A stretch of DNA of 50,947 nt from DASSJF01 sp035280345 (GTDB lineage Bacteria > Sysuimicrobiota > Sysuimicrobiia > Sysuimicrobiales > Segetimicrobiaceae), in assembly GCA_035280345.1 (NCBI GenBank), contig DATEGA010000006.1:1-50947 (forward strand). The letters are read 5' to 3'. Below, piece after piece: positions 42,790-50,947 of the stretch. Numbering within the stretch: the stretch's first letter is position 1; each line of letters begins with the position of its first letter. The position numbers and the translations under genes are program-made. Under the pieces are notes generated by a model that ran no database searches, was not told the origin of the DNA, and saw only the letters and a list, made by a program, of their open reading frames with translations.

Positions 42790-43166
42790 GGCTGTCCTCT
42801 GTGGCTCAATCTCGTGTTTCTCGCGCTGCTGACGCTGGTACCGTTTCCAACCGACCTGATCGGGCGATCCAACACGGATGCGGCGGATGCGCAGTTGGCA
42901 TGGACTGTCTACAGCGTCAACCTCTCGCTCCTGGGGCTGACATTGTTCGGGATGTGGCGCGTGGCGCTGGCGGACAGCCTGGTGACCCGGGCGCGCCCGC
43001 GTGGCTAGGTAGTTATCTGAGTGCGCGGGTGCTCGTCACGCCGGCGGTCTTCTTGCTGTCGATCGCCAATATATCCGATCAGCACGACGGCCGCCCATTG
43101 GAGCCCGATCCTTATTCTTCCGGTGGGGCCGTGGTGCGGCGCGTTTACAGCCGCCGCGCTGTGTAG
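42790..43166 (+). pseudogene. Decayed TMEM175-like membrane channel gene
   Basis: One frame reads LWLNLVFLALLTLVPFPTDL, then YSVNLSLLGLTLFGMWRVAL and ends at TAG 43008. A second frame continues YLSARVLVTPAVFLLSIAN, and a third continues TTAAHWSPILILPVGPW. LVPFPT followed by the Y-x-x-N-L-x-L-L-G-L helix is the TMEM175 (DUF1211) pattern of bacterial potassium channels. The N-terminal pore helix region is missing and at least two frameshifts separate the rest, so it is not a working gene. Confidence 0.5.
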
Positions 43167-43295
43167 CCGTCCCGAGGCGGTACTTGGAAAACGGGTCCCC
43201 GCGCCGCATGCACCGAACGCGGGTGAGCGGCTCTCCGACGAGATCTAGCAGCCGCCCCCATTTGGGGTAAACAATCTAGTGGATTGTTGTAAAGG

Positions 43296-43321
43296 CCCCC
43301 GGGCCTGAGCGGGACCGGGGG
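43296..43321 (-). terminator. Possible terminator of the AIM24-like gene
   Basis: On the minus strand CCCCCGG, a 12-base loop, then CCGGGGG followed by CCTTTACAAC, 17 bases after the stop of the gene at 43339. GC-rich stem with a weak T-run. Confidence 0.45.
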
Positions 43322-43338
43322 TCTTGTCATGCGGTAGG

Positions 43339-44034
43339 TCAGCCCTCGGTCGGCATGTGAAGGTACATCGACTGGATGGCGAGACGCCCCGGCCCGGTGA
43401 ACCGGTTCCAGAATAGGTTGCCGGCGCTCGCGAAGAGCCCGGTGGACATTTTCTGAAAGATCGTCTGCATCTGGACGGTGCGGTCTTTGTAGATCCAGCC
43501 GCCGGGTTCGACGTCGATCTCCTCACCCGCGCCTAGCGTCACAGTAAAGACGTTGCCGTACCCGTGCAGCCAGAGCACACCTTCCGAGCCGATGCACGAG
43601 AAAGTGTCGATGAAGAAGCCTGTGCCCCCAAACAGCACGCTCGCGGCGCCCTTCACGCGGCTGAACGTGTAGTTGACCGCGTCGGTGGCCGCGAGGAACT
43701 GATGCTCGCGCACATCGATCGCCTCGCCCGCCTTCAAGTGCAGGGCGAAGACGTGCCCGGCGCCGTCGCGGCTGAAGGCGATCCGGCCCGGTCCCTGCGC
43801 CTGTGTGATGAAGACCGGCATTCCCGACAGCACCCGCTTTAGCGCGCCCTTGAGCGGCTTGAGCGAGATCTCGACGCGAGGGTCCTTCCACAGCAGGACG
43901 TGGTGCTCGAAGTAGGCGGGGACGTTGCCGAGTTCCAGCTGCAACACCGGCACGAGTTCGCCGTCGATATGATATGTGACGCCGCCGAAGGTCTCCCCGC
44001 GCGCCTCGGTCGGAAGCACGGTCGGAACCGCCAT
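43339..44034 (-). CDS. AIM24-family protein
   Basis: 231 residues from the ATG at 44034, with GGGGAGGTG upstream. The repeated beta-strand pattern is seen in VEISLKPLKGALKRVLSGMP, GPGRIAFSRDGAGHVFALHL, AGEAIDVREHQFLAATDAVN, GNVFTVTLGAGEEIDVEPGG and GLFASAGNLFWNRFTGPGRL. The bacterial family (TIGR00266-like) is of unknown function; the mitochondrial namesake affects membrane architecture. Downstream of coaB by about 70 bases on the same strand. Confidence 0.85.
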   Translation of the reverse strand: MAVPTVLPTEARGETFGGVTYHIDGELVPVLQLELGNVPAYFEHHVLLWKDPRVEISLKPLKGALKRVLSGMPVFITQAQGPGRIAFSRDGAGHVFALHLKAGEAIDVREHQFLAATDAVNYTFSRVKGAASVLFGGTGFFIDTFSCIGSEGVLWLHGYGNVFTVTLGAGEEIDVEPGGWIYKDRTVQMQTIFQKMSTGLFASAGNLFWNRFTGPGRLAIQSMYLHMPTEG

Positions 44035-44104
44035 GCGAACACCTCCCCACTTTGATGCGGGTCTCGTATGCCCCGTTTTCCGAACGGTCAGACCGCGGTA
44101 CCGG

Positions 44105-44824
44105 TCAGTGCGACGCGCCGTCGGCGCGCGGCGCGGCCGCCTGCGGACGCGAGGGGCGCTGCGCGAGGCGGCGATCGAGGAGCGCCACGAGCGAGCGGGC
44201 AATCATCTCTTTGCCCTGCACGACCTGCTCCACCGTGCCGTCCGGGCGAACGAGGTGGCCGGTGTGTGTGCCGTGCTCGATGTCCCGCATGTCGTTGGCG
44301 ACCACCAGGTCGGCGTGCGTGCGGCGGGCCCAGTCCGCCGCGATGCCGACCAACTCGGCGGGCGACTTGGCGACCTCCAGTTTGAAACCGATGAACAACG
44401 TCTGCGGGGCGAGATCCCGCACGAGCGCCGCCGCCTTCGGGGTGGGGACGAAGCGCACCGTCCACTCGCTCAAGTTGCTCGAAACCTTCTCCTCGCGCGT
44501 CTCGGCCGGCTGGAAGTCGAGCACGGCCATCGCGTGCACGACGGCATCGTAGCCCGTGGGCAGTTCCTGGCGGAACACCGCGACCAGGTCGTCCACGGTG
44601 TCGATTGGCAGCACGCGGAGGTGTTCGATGCGCCCGCCCCGGACGAGGGGGAGCGCGCTGCCGCGCCCGTAGACGAACGTGACGTCGGCGCCCGCCTCAA
44701 GCGCGGCTTCGGCGATCAGCGACCCGAGCCGGCCCGTGGACTTGTTCGAAAGAAATCGGACGGCGTCGATCGGCGCGCGGGTCGGGCCGGACGTGATGAG
44801 GATGCGGCGTCCACGGAGGCTCAT
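44105..44824 (-). CDS. coaB: Phosphopantothenoylcysteine synthetase (CoaB domain, stand-alone)
   Basis: 239 residues. It begins RILITSGPTRAPIDAVRFLS followed by NKSTGRLG, the CoaB nucleotide-binding signature. AMAVLDFQPAE and FIGFKLEVAKSPAELV, then DLVVANDM, are the other CoaB motifs. It joins phosphopantothenate to cysteine in coenzyme A synthesis. The usual fused CoaC decarboxylase half is absent: the 5' neighbour is queG, 11 bases away. CoaC must be encoded elsewhere, as in some lineages. The C-terminal tail is Arg/Pro/Ala-rich. Confidence 0.88.
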   Translation of the reverse strand: MSLRGRRILITSGPTRAPIDAVRFLSNKSTGRLGSLIAEAALEAGADVTFVYGRGSALPLVRGGRIEHLRVLPIDTVDDLVAVFRQELPTGYDAVVHAMAVLDFQPAETREEKVSSNLSEWTVRFVPTPKAAALVRDLAPQTLFIGFKLEVAKSPAELVGIAADWARRTHADLVVANDMRDIEHGTHTGHLVRPDGTVEQVVQGKEMIARSLVALLDRRLAQRPSRPQAAAPRADGASH

Positions 44825-44835
44825 GACGGTATCTA

Positions 44836-46062
44836 CTACGCGGTCTTCCCCGGGGCCTCGCGGGCGTTTCCGGCCGCCGTAGGGGCCTCCTGAAGCGCGA
44901 GTGCGATCTCGTCGCGCACCGCAGCGTCCTGCTCTCCGGCGAGCCGGGCGGCGAGATGTCGGAACGCCGCCTCGCCGCCGATCCGCCCGAGCGCCCAGGC
45001 GGCGTGCGCGCGCACGAGCGCGTCGCTGTCGTCGAGCGCCTCGCGGAGGGCCGGCACCGCGGCAGGGTCGCGCGCGTTACCGAGCGCCACGGCGACGTTC
45101 CGGCGGAGACCTCGGCGCTTCGTCCGCGTTACCGGCGATCCGCGAAACCGCCGGCGGAACTCGGCCTCGGTGATGTTGAGCAGCGGGATAAGCTCGGGCC
45201 GCGCGCCGGTCTCCGGGCGCGGGGCGAGCTCCGGATGCCGGGCCGCGGCCGTACGCACGTTGTGCGGACACACCGCCTGGCAGATATCGCACCCGAAGAT
45301 GTGGTCGCCGATCTGCGGCCGCAGGTCGCGGGGGATCGCGCCGCGGTGCTCGATCGTGAGGTACGAGATGCAGCGGCGCGCGTCCACCGTGTACGGCGCA
45401 ATGATGGCGCCGGTAGGGCAGGCGTCGAGGCAGATCCGGCAGTGCCCGCAGTCGCCCTCGGCGCCCGCGTCGGGCGCGAGTTCGAGGTCCGTGAGAATCT
45501 CGCCGAGGAACACCCAGGAGCCGTAGGCGCGCTGCGTGATGATCATCGTGTTCTTGCCGAACCACCCGATTCCGGCCCGCAGTGCGGCCGCGCGGTCGAT
45601 GACCGGTCCGGTGTCCACGTAGTAGCGCGCCGCCCGCGCGCCGTGCGCGCGCAGGAACTCCGCGAGCCGGCGCAGGCGCGGCTCCATCACGTCGTGATAA
45701 TCGTCCCCGTGCGCGTACCGGCTGATCCGCCCGCGCGGCTCCCGATCGGCAGGTGCCGCGTCCCCTTCGGGGGCGGGGTTCGGAGAAGCGCGGCCGTCGC
45801 CGCCGGCCGGGGCGGCGTCGCCGTAGTAGAGGGCCACCACGACGAGGGAGCGCGCGCCGGACTCGACGCTCGCGGGGGCCGGCGAGCGCGGGGCGTTGCG
45901 CGCCATGTACGCCATCTCGCCGTGGTAGCCGCGCGCCACCCAATCCGCAAGTGCGCGGCCTTCGCGGGCAAACGGCGCGGCGGTTGTGATGCCGCAGAGG
46001 TCGAAGCCGATCGTCCGCGCCTCGGCCTTGACGGCGGCGGCAAGTGCCGCGGGAGTGCTCAC
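44836..46062 (-). CDS. queG: Epoxyqueuosine reductase
   Basis: 408 residues from a GTG. The N-terminal corrinoid-binding region includes GFDLCGITTAAPFAREGRAL and WVARGYHGEMAYMARN. Two 4Fe-4S sites follow: CGHCRICLDACPTGAI and FGCDICQAVCPHNV. YYVDTGPVIDRAAALRAGIG and GWFGKNTMII are diagnostic. C-terminal HEAT-like repeats: VAVALGNARDPAAVPALREA, LVRAHAAWALGRIGGEAAFR. It performs the last step of queuosine synthesis on tRNA. A ~25-residue Ala/Pro/Gly-rich insertion sits before DREPRGRISRYAHG. Confidence 0.94.
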   Translation of the reverse strand: MSTPAALAAAVKAEARTIGFDLCGITTAAPFAREGRALADWVARGYHGEMAYMARNAPRSPAPASVESGARSLVVVALYYGDAAPAGGDGRASPNPAPEGDAAPADREPRGRISRYAHGDDYHDVMEPRLRRLAEFLRAHGARAARYYVDTGPVIDRAAALRAGIGWFGKNTMIITQRAYGSWVFLGEILTDLELAPDAGAEGDCGHCRICLDACPTGAIIAPYTVDARRCISYLTIEHRGAIPRDLRPQIGDHIFGCDICQAVCPHNVRTAAARHPELAPRPETGARPELIPLLNITEAEFRRRFRGSPVTRTKRRGLRRNVAVALGNARDPAAVPALREALDDSDALVRAHAAWALGRIGGEAAFRHLAARLAGEQDAAVRDEIALALQEAPTAAGNAREAPGKTA

Positions 46063-46127
46063 GAGTCGAGTATAGCATCGGCCTCGCCGCGGAGGACTCG
46101 CGCGGGAGCGCGGGAACCTGTCGTGCC

Positions 46128-46745
46128 GTGAACGCCTCCCCGTCGCTCGTCGTCACGGACGTCGCGCGGTCATTCGGCCGGCGGCAGGTGCTGCGCGGCG
46201 TTTCGTTCCGCGCGTACCCCGGCGAGATGATCGGCGTCGTCGGCGAGAACGGCGCGGGCAAGACGACTCTGCTGCGGATCGTGGCGGGGCTGCTGCCCGC
46301 GTCCGCCGGCACGGTCGAGATCCACGGACGGCTCGGGTACTGTCCCCAGGAACCGCAGGCACACGCGGCGCTCACCGTGGCGCAGAACGTCGAATGGTTC
46401 GCCGCCGCCTACCGCCTGCCGGATACCGGCCCCGCGGACGCGCTGATGCGGCGCCTCGGCTTCGAGCAGTACCGCCACGCGCTGGTGCGGGATCTCAGCG
46501 GCGGGACACGGCAGAAGCTCAATCTCGTGCTGGCGCTGATGCACGCGCCGACCGTGCTGCTGCTCGACGAGCCGTACCAGGGCTTCGACTGGGAGACCTA
46601 CCAGGGGTTCTGGGCCCTCGCCGAGGAGTCACGCCGCGCCGGCCAGACGATCGTCATCATCTCGCATCTCTTCAACGAGCTCGCGCGATTCGACCGCGTA
46701 CTGCGGCTTCGGGACGGCGTGCTGGACGCGGAGGCCGGCGCGTGA
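46128..46745 (+). CDS. ABC transporter ATP-binding protein (exporter type)
   Basis: 205 residues from a proposed GTG at 46128; an earlier in-frame ATG (46044) overlaps queG and adds unlike sequence. Walker A is GVVGENGAGKTTLLRIVAGL, the signature LSGGTRQKLNLVLAL, Walker B VLLLDEPYQGFD, and IIISHLFNE-type His follows. It pairs with the membrane gene downstream, which starts inside its stop codon (GTGA). Substrate unknown. Confidence 0.88.
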   Translation: MNASPSLVVTDVARSFGRRQVLRGVSFRAYPGEMIGVVGENGAGKTTLLRIVAGLLPASAGTVEIHGRLGYCPQEPQAHAALTVAQNVEWFAAAYRLPDTGPADALMRRLGFEQYRHALVRDLSGGTRQKLNLVLALMHAPTVLLLDEPYQGFDWETYQGFWALAEESRRAGQTIVIISHLFNELARFDRVLRLRDGVLDAEAGA

Positions 46746-47497
46746 TCGCACAGTTCGGGACGACCTTCCGACTCAGCCTCGTGGAGCAGAAGCACAACCG
46801 CTTTGCGATTGCGCTGCTGCTCGGTTACCTGCCGGCATGGTACGGCATCATCGCCGCGCTGTCCGCCGGGACGATCGCGTTCAAGCTCCGCGCGTTCGGG
46901 ATCATCGTGATCACCACTCAAGAACGGCTCAGCCTGCTGACCGGCATGCTGAACGCGACCACCCTCATCATGGGATTCGTCGGGCTGACCGTCATCCGGC
47001 AATCCGGCGCCGTGGACCAGCGGCTGGTGCTGTGCGGGCACTCGAGGGCGGCCCTCGTGCTTGGCCGGCTGCTCGCGCTCGGGCTCGCCTCGCTGGCGGT
47101 CGCCGCCTACGCGACCGGCGTGCTCGCGCTGTTCTTTCCGCTCCGGTACTTCGCGCTGGTGGCGGCGGGCACGTTCGTCGCCGTCGCCGCCTACGTCGCG
47201 ATCGGGATGCTCGTCGGTGTGGTGCTGCCGGGAGACCTCGAAGGGCTTTTCTTCATCATCATGCTGAGCATTGTGGACACGTTTATGCAGAATCCGATTG
47301 GCAGCGCGGCCGCCAACCATCAAGTTGTGGAGTTCTTTCCGTCCTACCTGCCGATGCAGATGGTGACCGCCGGCGCGTTCACGAGCCGCGTGGCGTGGTG
47401 GCAGTTTTGGGCGGGCCTGGGATGGGCGGCCGGGTTCGGCGCGCTCGTGCTTGTCGCGTTTTGGTACGGGACGCGAACGGAGAGGTCCTACGGATAG
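46742..47497 (+). CDS. ABC transporter membrane protein (ABC-2-like)
   Basis: 251 residues from a GTG overlapping the ATPase stop. About six spans: AIALLLGYLPAWYGIIAALS, LNATTLIMGFVGLTVI, LLALGLASLAVAAYATGVLA, YFALVAAGTFVAVAAYVAIG, EGLFFIIMLSIVDTFM, and a final FWAGLGWAAGFGALVLVAF. No close family recognised beyond general ABC-2 topology. With the ATPase it forms a two-gene exporter. Confidence 0.8.
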   Translation: MIAQFGTTFRLSLVEQKHNRFAIALLLGYLPAWYGIIAALSAGTIAFKLRAFGIIVITTQERLSLLTGMLNATTLIMGFVGLTVIRQSGAVDQRLVLCGHSRAALVLGRLLALGLASLAVAAYATGVLALFFPLRYFALVAAGTFVAVAAYVAIGMLVGVVLPGDLEGLFFIIMLSIVDTFMQNPIGSAAANHQVVEFFPSYLPMQMVTAGAFTSRVAWWQFWAGLGWAAGFGALVLVAFWYGTRTERSYG

Positions 47498-47506
47498 CGG
47501 CGGACG

Positions 47507-48472
47507 TTACGCGGCCGTTCCCGGTTTGAACCCCACGACGTGGAACGATCCCAGCCGGCGGTTCGTCGTCGGCTGCCACTCCACCCGGATCGGCGCGGCG
47601 AAGTCGGGAGCGAGCCGGCCGTGCTCGACCCAATAACGGGCGTGGGCGTCGTTGAGGATCGCCGGGCTCGCCTTGGCGACGAGCGTGATCGGCGTGTCGA
47701 CGACGTGCACCTCGTCGAGCTCCGGCAGCGCCGCGAGGCCGGCCCGCAGCCGTTCGCGCACCTCGGCCGGCGGCAGCGGCCGCACGTTGACGAGCCCGAT
47801 GTTGCGGCCGAGCGGGCCGATGATCTTCACGTTGGCGAGGTCCGCGGCGACGCCCGCCTCGCGCAGCACGGATAGTACGACCTCGTTCGCGCGCGCGACC
47901 GCGCGGCCGTGATACTCGGGTGAGATCAGCGGCTTGAGCAGGTGCTTGAGTTTGCAGCCTTCGCGGCCCGGGTTCTCGCCGATCCGCGGCGGGCGCACGC
48001 CCATCTCGTCGGCGAGCGCGCGGATCGCCGGTTTGTCGAGATCGAGCAGCGGTGCGTAGTACCCGTTGCAAACCCGCAGTCCGAGCTGGCCCCACGTGTC
48101 GCTGCGGTTCGCGCCGGTGAGCACGAGCTGTCCGCCGGAGACGGCCTTTACCATGCCGAGCTTGATCTCCCGGGTGCAGCGGTTGCAGGCCGGGCCCGCG
48201 GCCTGAACGCGGTGCTGCTTGTACTGGCCGAGCAGGCAGCGCTGGCGAAGGCCGAGCGATTCCGCCACCTCGAGGACGATCTCGTTGCCGCGGGTGTAGG
48301 CGTACTCGCCCATGTTGACGGTGACGAGGAGGACCCGGTCGGGGCCGAGCGCGTCACGCGCCAGGGCCGCGACGACGGTGCTGTCGAGCCCCCCGCTGAA
48401 CGCCACGACGACCGGCGCGCCGGCCGCGGTTTCGCGGATCTCCTCGATGAGCCGCGCACGCATCTCGTCCAC
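47507..48472 (-). CDS. PP-loop ATPase, LarE-like (sulfur-transferase/tRNA-thiolation superfamily)
   Basis: 321 residues. The PP-loop is VVAFSGGLDSTVVAALARDA (residues 22-41). AGPACNRCTREIKLGMVKAV gives a CxxC; LTGANRSDTWGQLGLRV follows, and ENPGREGCKLKHLLKPLISP carries another Cys. The layout (PP-loop, Cys pair, TGAN-SD, later Gly-Cys-Lys) resembles the LarE/ExsB adenine-nucleotide alpha-hydrolase group, in which ATP activates a substrate for sulfur or nitrogen transfer. I cannot place it in a characterised subfamily. Start GTG or the ATG three codons later. Confidence 0.75.
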   Translation of the reverse strand: MDEMRARLIEEIRETAAGAPVVVAFSGGLDSTVVAALARDALGPDRVLLVTVNMGEYAYTRGNEIVLEVAESLGLRQRCLLGQYKQHRVQAAGPACNRCTREIKLGMVKAVSGGQLVLTGANRSDTWGQLGLRVCNGYYAPLLDLDKPAIRALADEMGVRPPRIGENPGREGCKLKHLLKPLISPEYHGRAVARANEVVLSVLREAGVAADLANVKIIGPLGRNIGLVNVRPLPPAEVRERLRAGLAALPELDEVHVVDTPITLVAKASPAILNDAHARYWVEHGRLAPDFAAPIRVEWQPTTNRRLGSFHVVGFKPGTAA

Positions 48473-48617
48473 GCCCCCAGCCTAGCCGAATCGGCGCCGC
48501 TTGTCATCCGCCGGCACCGACGAAGGAGAGCCATCGGGGTGCAAGAAAAGCAGAAGACATCGTCGACGGCACGCAGACCGCCGGGCTGTCCGGCCGGCGT
48601 CAATCGGGGGTGGCGAG
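48473..48617. promoter_or_regulatory. Divergent intergenic region upstream of the third sugar importer
   Basis: 145 bases between the PP-loop gene and the binding-protein gene; promoters for both are expected here. GGGGGTGGCGAG precedes the ATG at 48618. No operator is evident. Confidence 0.35.
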
Positions 48618-49880
48618 ATGCGAACGCGGATCTGGGCCGCGGTGGCCGCGGTGGTGCTGCTTGCCGGGATGTGGCCGGGAGCGGTCACCGGTCAGGGTCG
48701 AGTCGCGATGACGTTCTGGAGCTGGCGCGGCGAAGACCGGGCATTCTACGAAGGGATGATCAAGAAGTTCCAGGCGCAGAATCCCGGCGTCTCGATCGAA
48801 TTCCAGACGTACAAGCCGACCGAATACAACACCGTGCTGTCCGCGGCGATGCAGGCCGGTAAGGGGCCGGACATCGTGCACCTGCGGGCGTACGGGGCGT
48901 TGCAGCCCTTCGCGCGGCCGGAGTTCCTCGTTCCGCTCGAGGACAAAGTGCCGGAGCTCAAAACCTTCTCCCGGCAATGGCTGGACGGAGCGCGCGGCCA
49001 GGCGGATCATAGGGTCTACGGCGTGCCGTTCGCGGTGCAGGCGCTCGTCATCTTCTACAACAAGAAACTGTTCGCCCGCGCCGGCGTGCAGCCGGCGGCA
49101 AATTGGACGTGGGACCAGTTCATCGCGGCCCTCCGCGCGCTGAAGGACAAGGGCATCACGCCGCTGGCGAACGGCGCCAAAGAGGGATGGACGCTCGAGA
49201 TTGCGATGGGCGTCGTCGCCCCCAACTTCTACGGCGGTTCGAACTTCTACGAAGCCGTGACGCACGGGCAGGCGACCTTCCGCAGCCCGCAGTTCACCGG
49301 GGCGCTCGCCCGGATGCAAGACCTCCAGCCCTACATGCCCCAGGGATACATGGGCGTGTCCTACACGGACATGCAGCAGCTGTTCATCAACGAACAGGCG
49401 GCGATGTACATCGGTGGGATCTTCGAGCTCGGGTACTTCCAAAGCCAGAATGCATCGCTCGACACCGGCCTGATGCCCGGCCCGGTCGCGAAGGCGGGCG
49501 ACACGCCGTGGGTCAGCAGCTACGACGACGGCAACTACGGCGTGAACGCCAAGACGCCGCACATGGCCGAGGCCATCAAGTTCATCCGTTTTACCGCGAC
49601 CCGCGAGTGGGGCCAAGCGTTTACGGATCAACTGAAGCAGATCTCGGCTGTGCCGGGTGTCGAGATCCACGATCCGCTGCTCAAGCAGACGGCCGGCTGG
49701 ATGCGGCACGCCACGCCGTACATCATGCTCGTCGGTTTCCGCTGGAAGAACCCCACCGGCAGCGAGCTGATTCAGAACGACCTGCAGGGCATGTTCGCCG
49801 GCAAACTAACCCCGCAGCAGGTTGGCGACGACGTGACCCACGGCCTCAGCACCTGGTTCCAGCCGTTCGCCGGCCGGTAA
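48618..49880 (+). CDS. Extracellular solute-binding protein (family 1, sugar type)
   Basis: 420 residues from the ATG at 48618. Sec signal peptide TRIWAAVAAVVLLAGMWPGA, cut near VTGQG. The mature part has VAMTFWSWRGEDRAFYEGMI, GPDIVHLRAYGALQPFA, VYGVPFAVQALVIFYNKKLF (typical sugar-binder region), WTWDQFIAALRALKDKGITP and a C-terminal GKLTPQQVGDDVTHGLSTWF. It delivers substrate to the permease at 49903. A longer in-frame upstream region is rejected because it hides the signal peptide. Confidence 0.92.
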   Translation: MRTRIWAAVAAVVLLAGMWPGAVTGQGRVAMTFWSWRGEDRAFYEGMIKKFQAQNPGVSIEFQTYKPTEYNTVLSAAMQAGKGPDIVHLRAYGALQPFARPEFLVPLEDKVPELKTFSRQWLDGARGQADHRVYGVPFAVQALVIFYNKKLFARAGVQPAANWTWDQFIAALRALKDKGITPLANGAKEGWTLEIAMGVVAPNFYGGSNFYEAVTHGQATFRSPQFTGALARMQDLQPYMPQGYMGVSYTDMQQLFINEQAAMYIGGIFELGYFQSQNASLDTGLMPGPVAKAGDTPWVSSYDDGNYGVNAKTPHMAEAIKFIRFTATREWGQAFTDQLKQISAVPGVEIHDPLLKQTAGWMRHATPYIMLVGFRWKNPTGSELIQNDLQGMFAGKLTPQQVGDDVTHGLSTWFQPFAGR

Positions 49881-49902
49881 GCCCGCCGGCCCATCGCGGG
49901 CC

Positions 49903-50886
49903 GTGAACGAGACGACGCCCTCCGCGGGCGCCCCGCACGGGGCCGTTCGCGGGGGGCCCGCGCGGGCGGTCCTTCCATATAAGACCGTCCGCGCGCTGTG
50001 GGTCGCGGCCTGCCTCGTGCCCGCGCTCCTGCTGTTCAGCGCGTTCGTCGCCTACCCGGTGATCACCGCGATGGCCTACGCGTTTTCCCGATGGGACGGC
50101 ATCGTGCGCGGCGGTTTCGCCGGACTCGACAACTTCCACCGGCTGCTCGTGCAGTATCCGTACCGCGAGCGGATGGCGGCCGCATTTTGGCACAACGCGT
50201 GGACCTTTGTGCTCACAATGCTCGTGCAGAACGGGGCCGCGATGCTCTTCGCCGTGTTACTCGCCGGCCGCGCCTGGGGCGTCCGCTTCTACCGCGCGGT
50301 GTTCTTCATGCCGGTCGTCCTGTCGCTGGTCGTGGTCGGGTTTCTCTGGCAGCTGTTCCTGAATCCCGTCTGGGGGGCCGTGAACAAGCTCCTCGCGTTG
50401 GCCGGCCTCGGAGCCCTTGCCCGCCCCTGGCTCGGCGATCCGCACACCGCGCTGGTCGCGCTCGTGCTGGTCAACGCCTGGCGGTGGGTCGGCTTCCCGA
50501 CGATCGTCTTTCTCGCCGGCATCCAGGCGATTCCCGAGGACTACCTCGAGGCCGCGCGGCTCGACGGAGCCGGCCCCGCGACAATTTTCCGCCGGATCAT
50601 GCTGCCGCTGCTGGCGGCCCAGGTGAACATCATCGTGATCCTGACCTTCATCGGGGCGTTCAACTGGTTCGAGCTGCCGTACGTGATGGAGGGCGTGACC
50701 GGTGAGCCGTTCCACAGCACGGACGTGTTGGGGCTCTTGTTCTACCGGTCCGCCTTCGGCGCCGTCGACACCGGCAATCCGGACGTCGGGCTGGGCTCGG
50801 CGATCGCGGTCGTCATGTTCGCGCTGATCCTGGTGACGAGCGGGGTCGGCGCCGTGTACCTGCGGCGGCGAGAGGTTGAGATGTGA
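49903..50886 (+). CDS. Carbohydrate ABC transporter permease (MalF/UgpA-like)
   Basis: 327 residues from a GTG 22 bases after the binding-protein stop, with a ~30-residue cytoplasmic leader. Six spans, the first ALWVAACLVPALLLFSAFVA. The EAA loop is DYLEAARLDGAGPATIFRRI. VEYV-type late motif appears as LPYVMEGVTGEPFHSTDVL. Probably forms a channel with the gene that begins at 50891. Confidence 0.92.
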   Translation: MNETTPSAGAPHGAVRGGPARAVLPYKTVRALWVAACLVPALLLFSAFVAYPVITAMAYAFSRWDGIVRGGFAGLDNFHRLLVQYPYRERMAAAFWHNAWTFVLTMLVQNGAAMLFAVLLAGRAWGVRFYRAVFFMPVVLSLVVVGFLWQLFLNPVWGAVNKLLALAGLGALARPWLGDPHTALVALVLVNAWRWVGFPTIVFLAGIQAIPEDYLEAARLDGAGPATIFRRIMLPLLAAQVNIIVILTFIGAFNWFELPYVMEGVTGEPFHSTDVLGLLFYRSAFGAVDTGNPDVGLGSAIAVVMFALILVTSGVGAVYLRRREVEM

Positions 50887-50890
50887 CGGT

Positions 50891-50947
50891 ATGGCCGGCG
50901 TCGTAGGCCGCGCGCCGTTCGCCGGCGCGCGCCGGCCCCGGGGGCCC
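50891..50947 (+). CDS. Start of a second permease gene (cut by window edge)
   Basis: An ATG 4 bases after the permease stop opens a basic, Gly/Arg/Pro-rich N-terminus (MAGVVGRAPFAGARRPRGP) that continues beyond the window. A MalG-like permease is expected here from operon order; the visible 19 residues cannot prove it. Confidence 0.45.
   Translation, partial: MAGVVGRAPFAGARRPRGP

Noticed and set aside
43269..43287. AACAATC / GATTGTT inverted repeat
   Set aside because: Seven base pairs, AT-rich and isolated; next to a better terminator candidate, so no separate role assigned.

Overview
This is a high-GC window (about two thirds G+C by eye) densely packed with genes. It resembles an uncultured, heterotrophic, probably soil-dwelling bacterium. 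The signs are several carbohydrate and peptide ABC importers, sugar-acid enzymes, Tat-type signal peptides, many GTG starts and 1-4 base gene overlaps. Nothing fixes the phylum. The gene style is compatible with little-cultivated high-GC groups (Armatimonadota/Sysuimicrobiota-like or Chloroflexota-like), but that is a guess.

Layout. (1) 1-1686: the edge of a molybdenum hydroxylase operon (large subunit cut by the window edge, 2Fe-2S subunit complete), a VOC-fold protein, and a very tyrosine-rich secreted protein closed by a strong hairpin. (2) 1703-13519: a sugar-acid catabolic locus. The minus-strand arm reads M19 dipeptidase, [IS481-family insertion], beta-propeller lactonase, sugar-binding protein, two permeases, Gfo/Idh dehydrogenase, glucarate-dehydratase-like enolase-superfamily enzyme. 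A divergent plus arm has an FAH-family hydrolase and two more Gfo/Idh dehydrogenases. Together these supply most enzyme types of a non-phosphorylative sugar oxidation route. (3) 13511-25346: a long minus-strand block with CDP-diacylglycerol pyrophosphatase, a KstD-like flavoprotein broken by a 4-base insertion at a hairpin, an M55 peptidase remnant, a sugar ABC importer, MlrC-like and creatininase-like hydrolases, and a Dpp-type peptide importer. No ABC ATPase gene is present. (4) 25460-29619: an AbgB-like M20 amidohydrolase, a 3-hydroxyacyl-CoA dehydrogenase, a DUF1905 protein and a DAO-type oxidase.

(5) 29636-40720: a region rich in cyclic-nucleotide-type domains. It holds two tandem cNMP-binding-domain proteins, MreB, a zinc alcohol dehydrogenase, a membrane protein, a STAS protein, an acetyltransferase, a small Cys/His protein, an SDR remnant, a cNMP-binding-domain/DASS transporter fusion, a third cNMP-domain fragment, and a large class III cyclase-ATPase-TPR-LuxR protein. 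(6) 41014-43166: a methyltransferase, an exported cupin, tRNA-Gly(CCC) and a decayed TMEM175-like channel gene. (7) 43339-50947: an AIM24-like protein, stand-alone CoaB, QueG, a two-gene ABC exporter, a PP-loop (LarE-like) enzyme, and a third sugar ABC importer that runs off the right edge.

The most unusual points are the quasi-palindrome insertion that breaks the flavoprotein gene, the IS481 copy that separates two formerly adjacent genes, the clustering of cNMP-type domains around a cyclase-LuxR protein, and the protein that is about one third tyrosine. I saw no CRISPR array, rRNA or phage module. All family calls are from reading motifs; no database search was possible.
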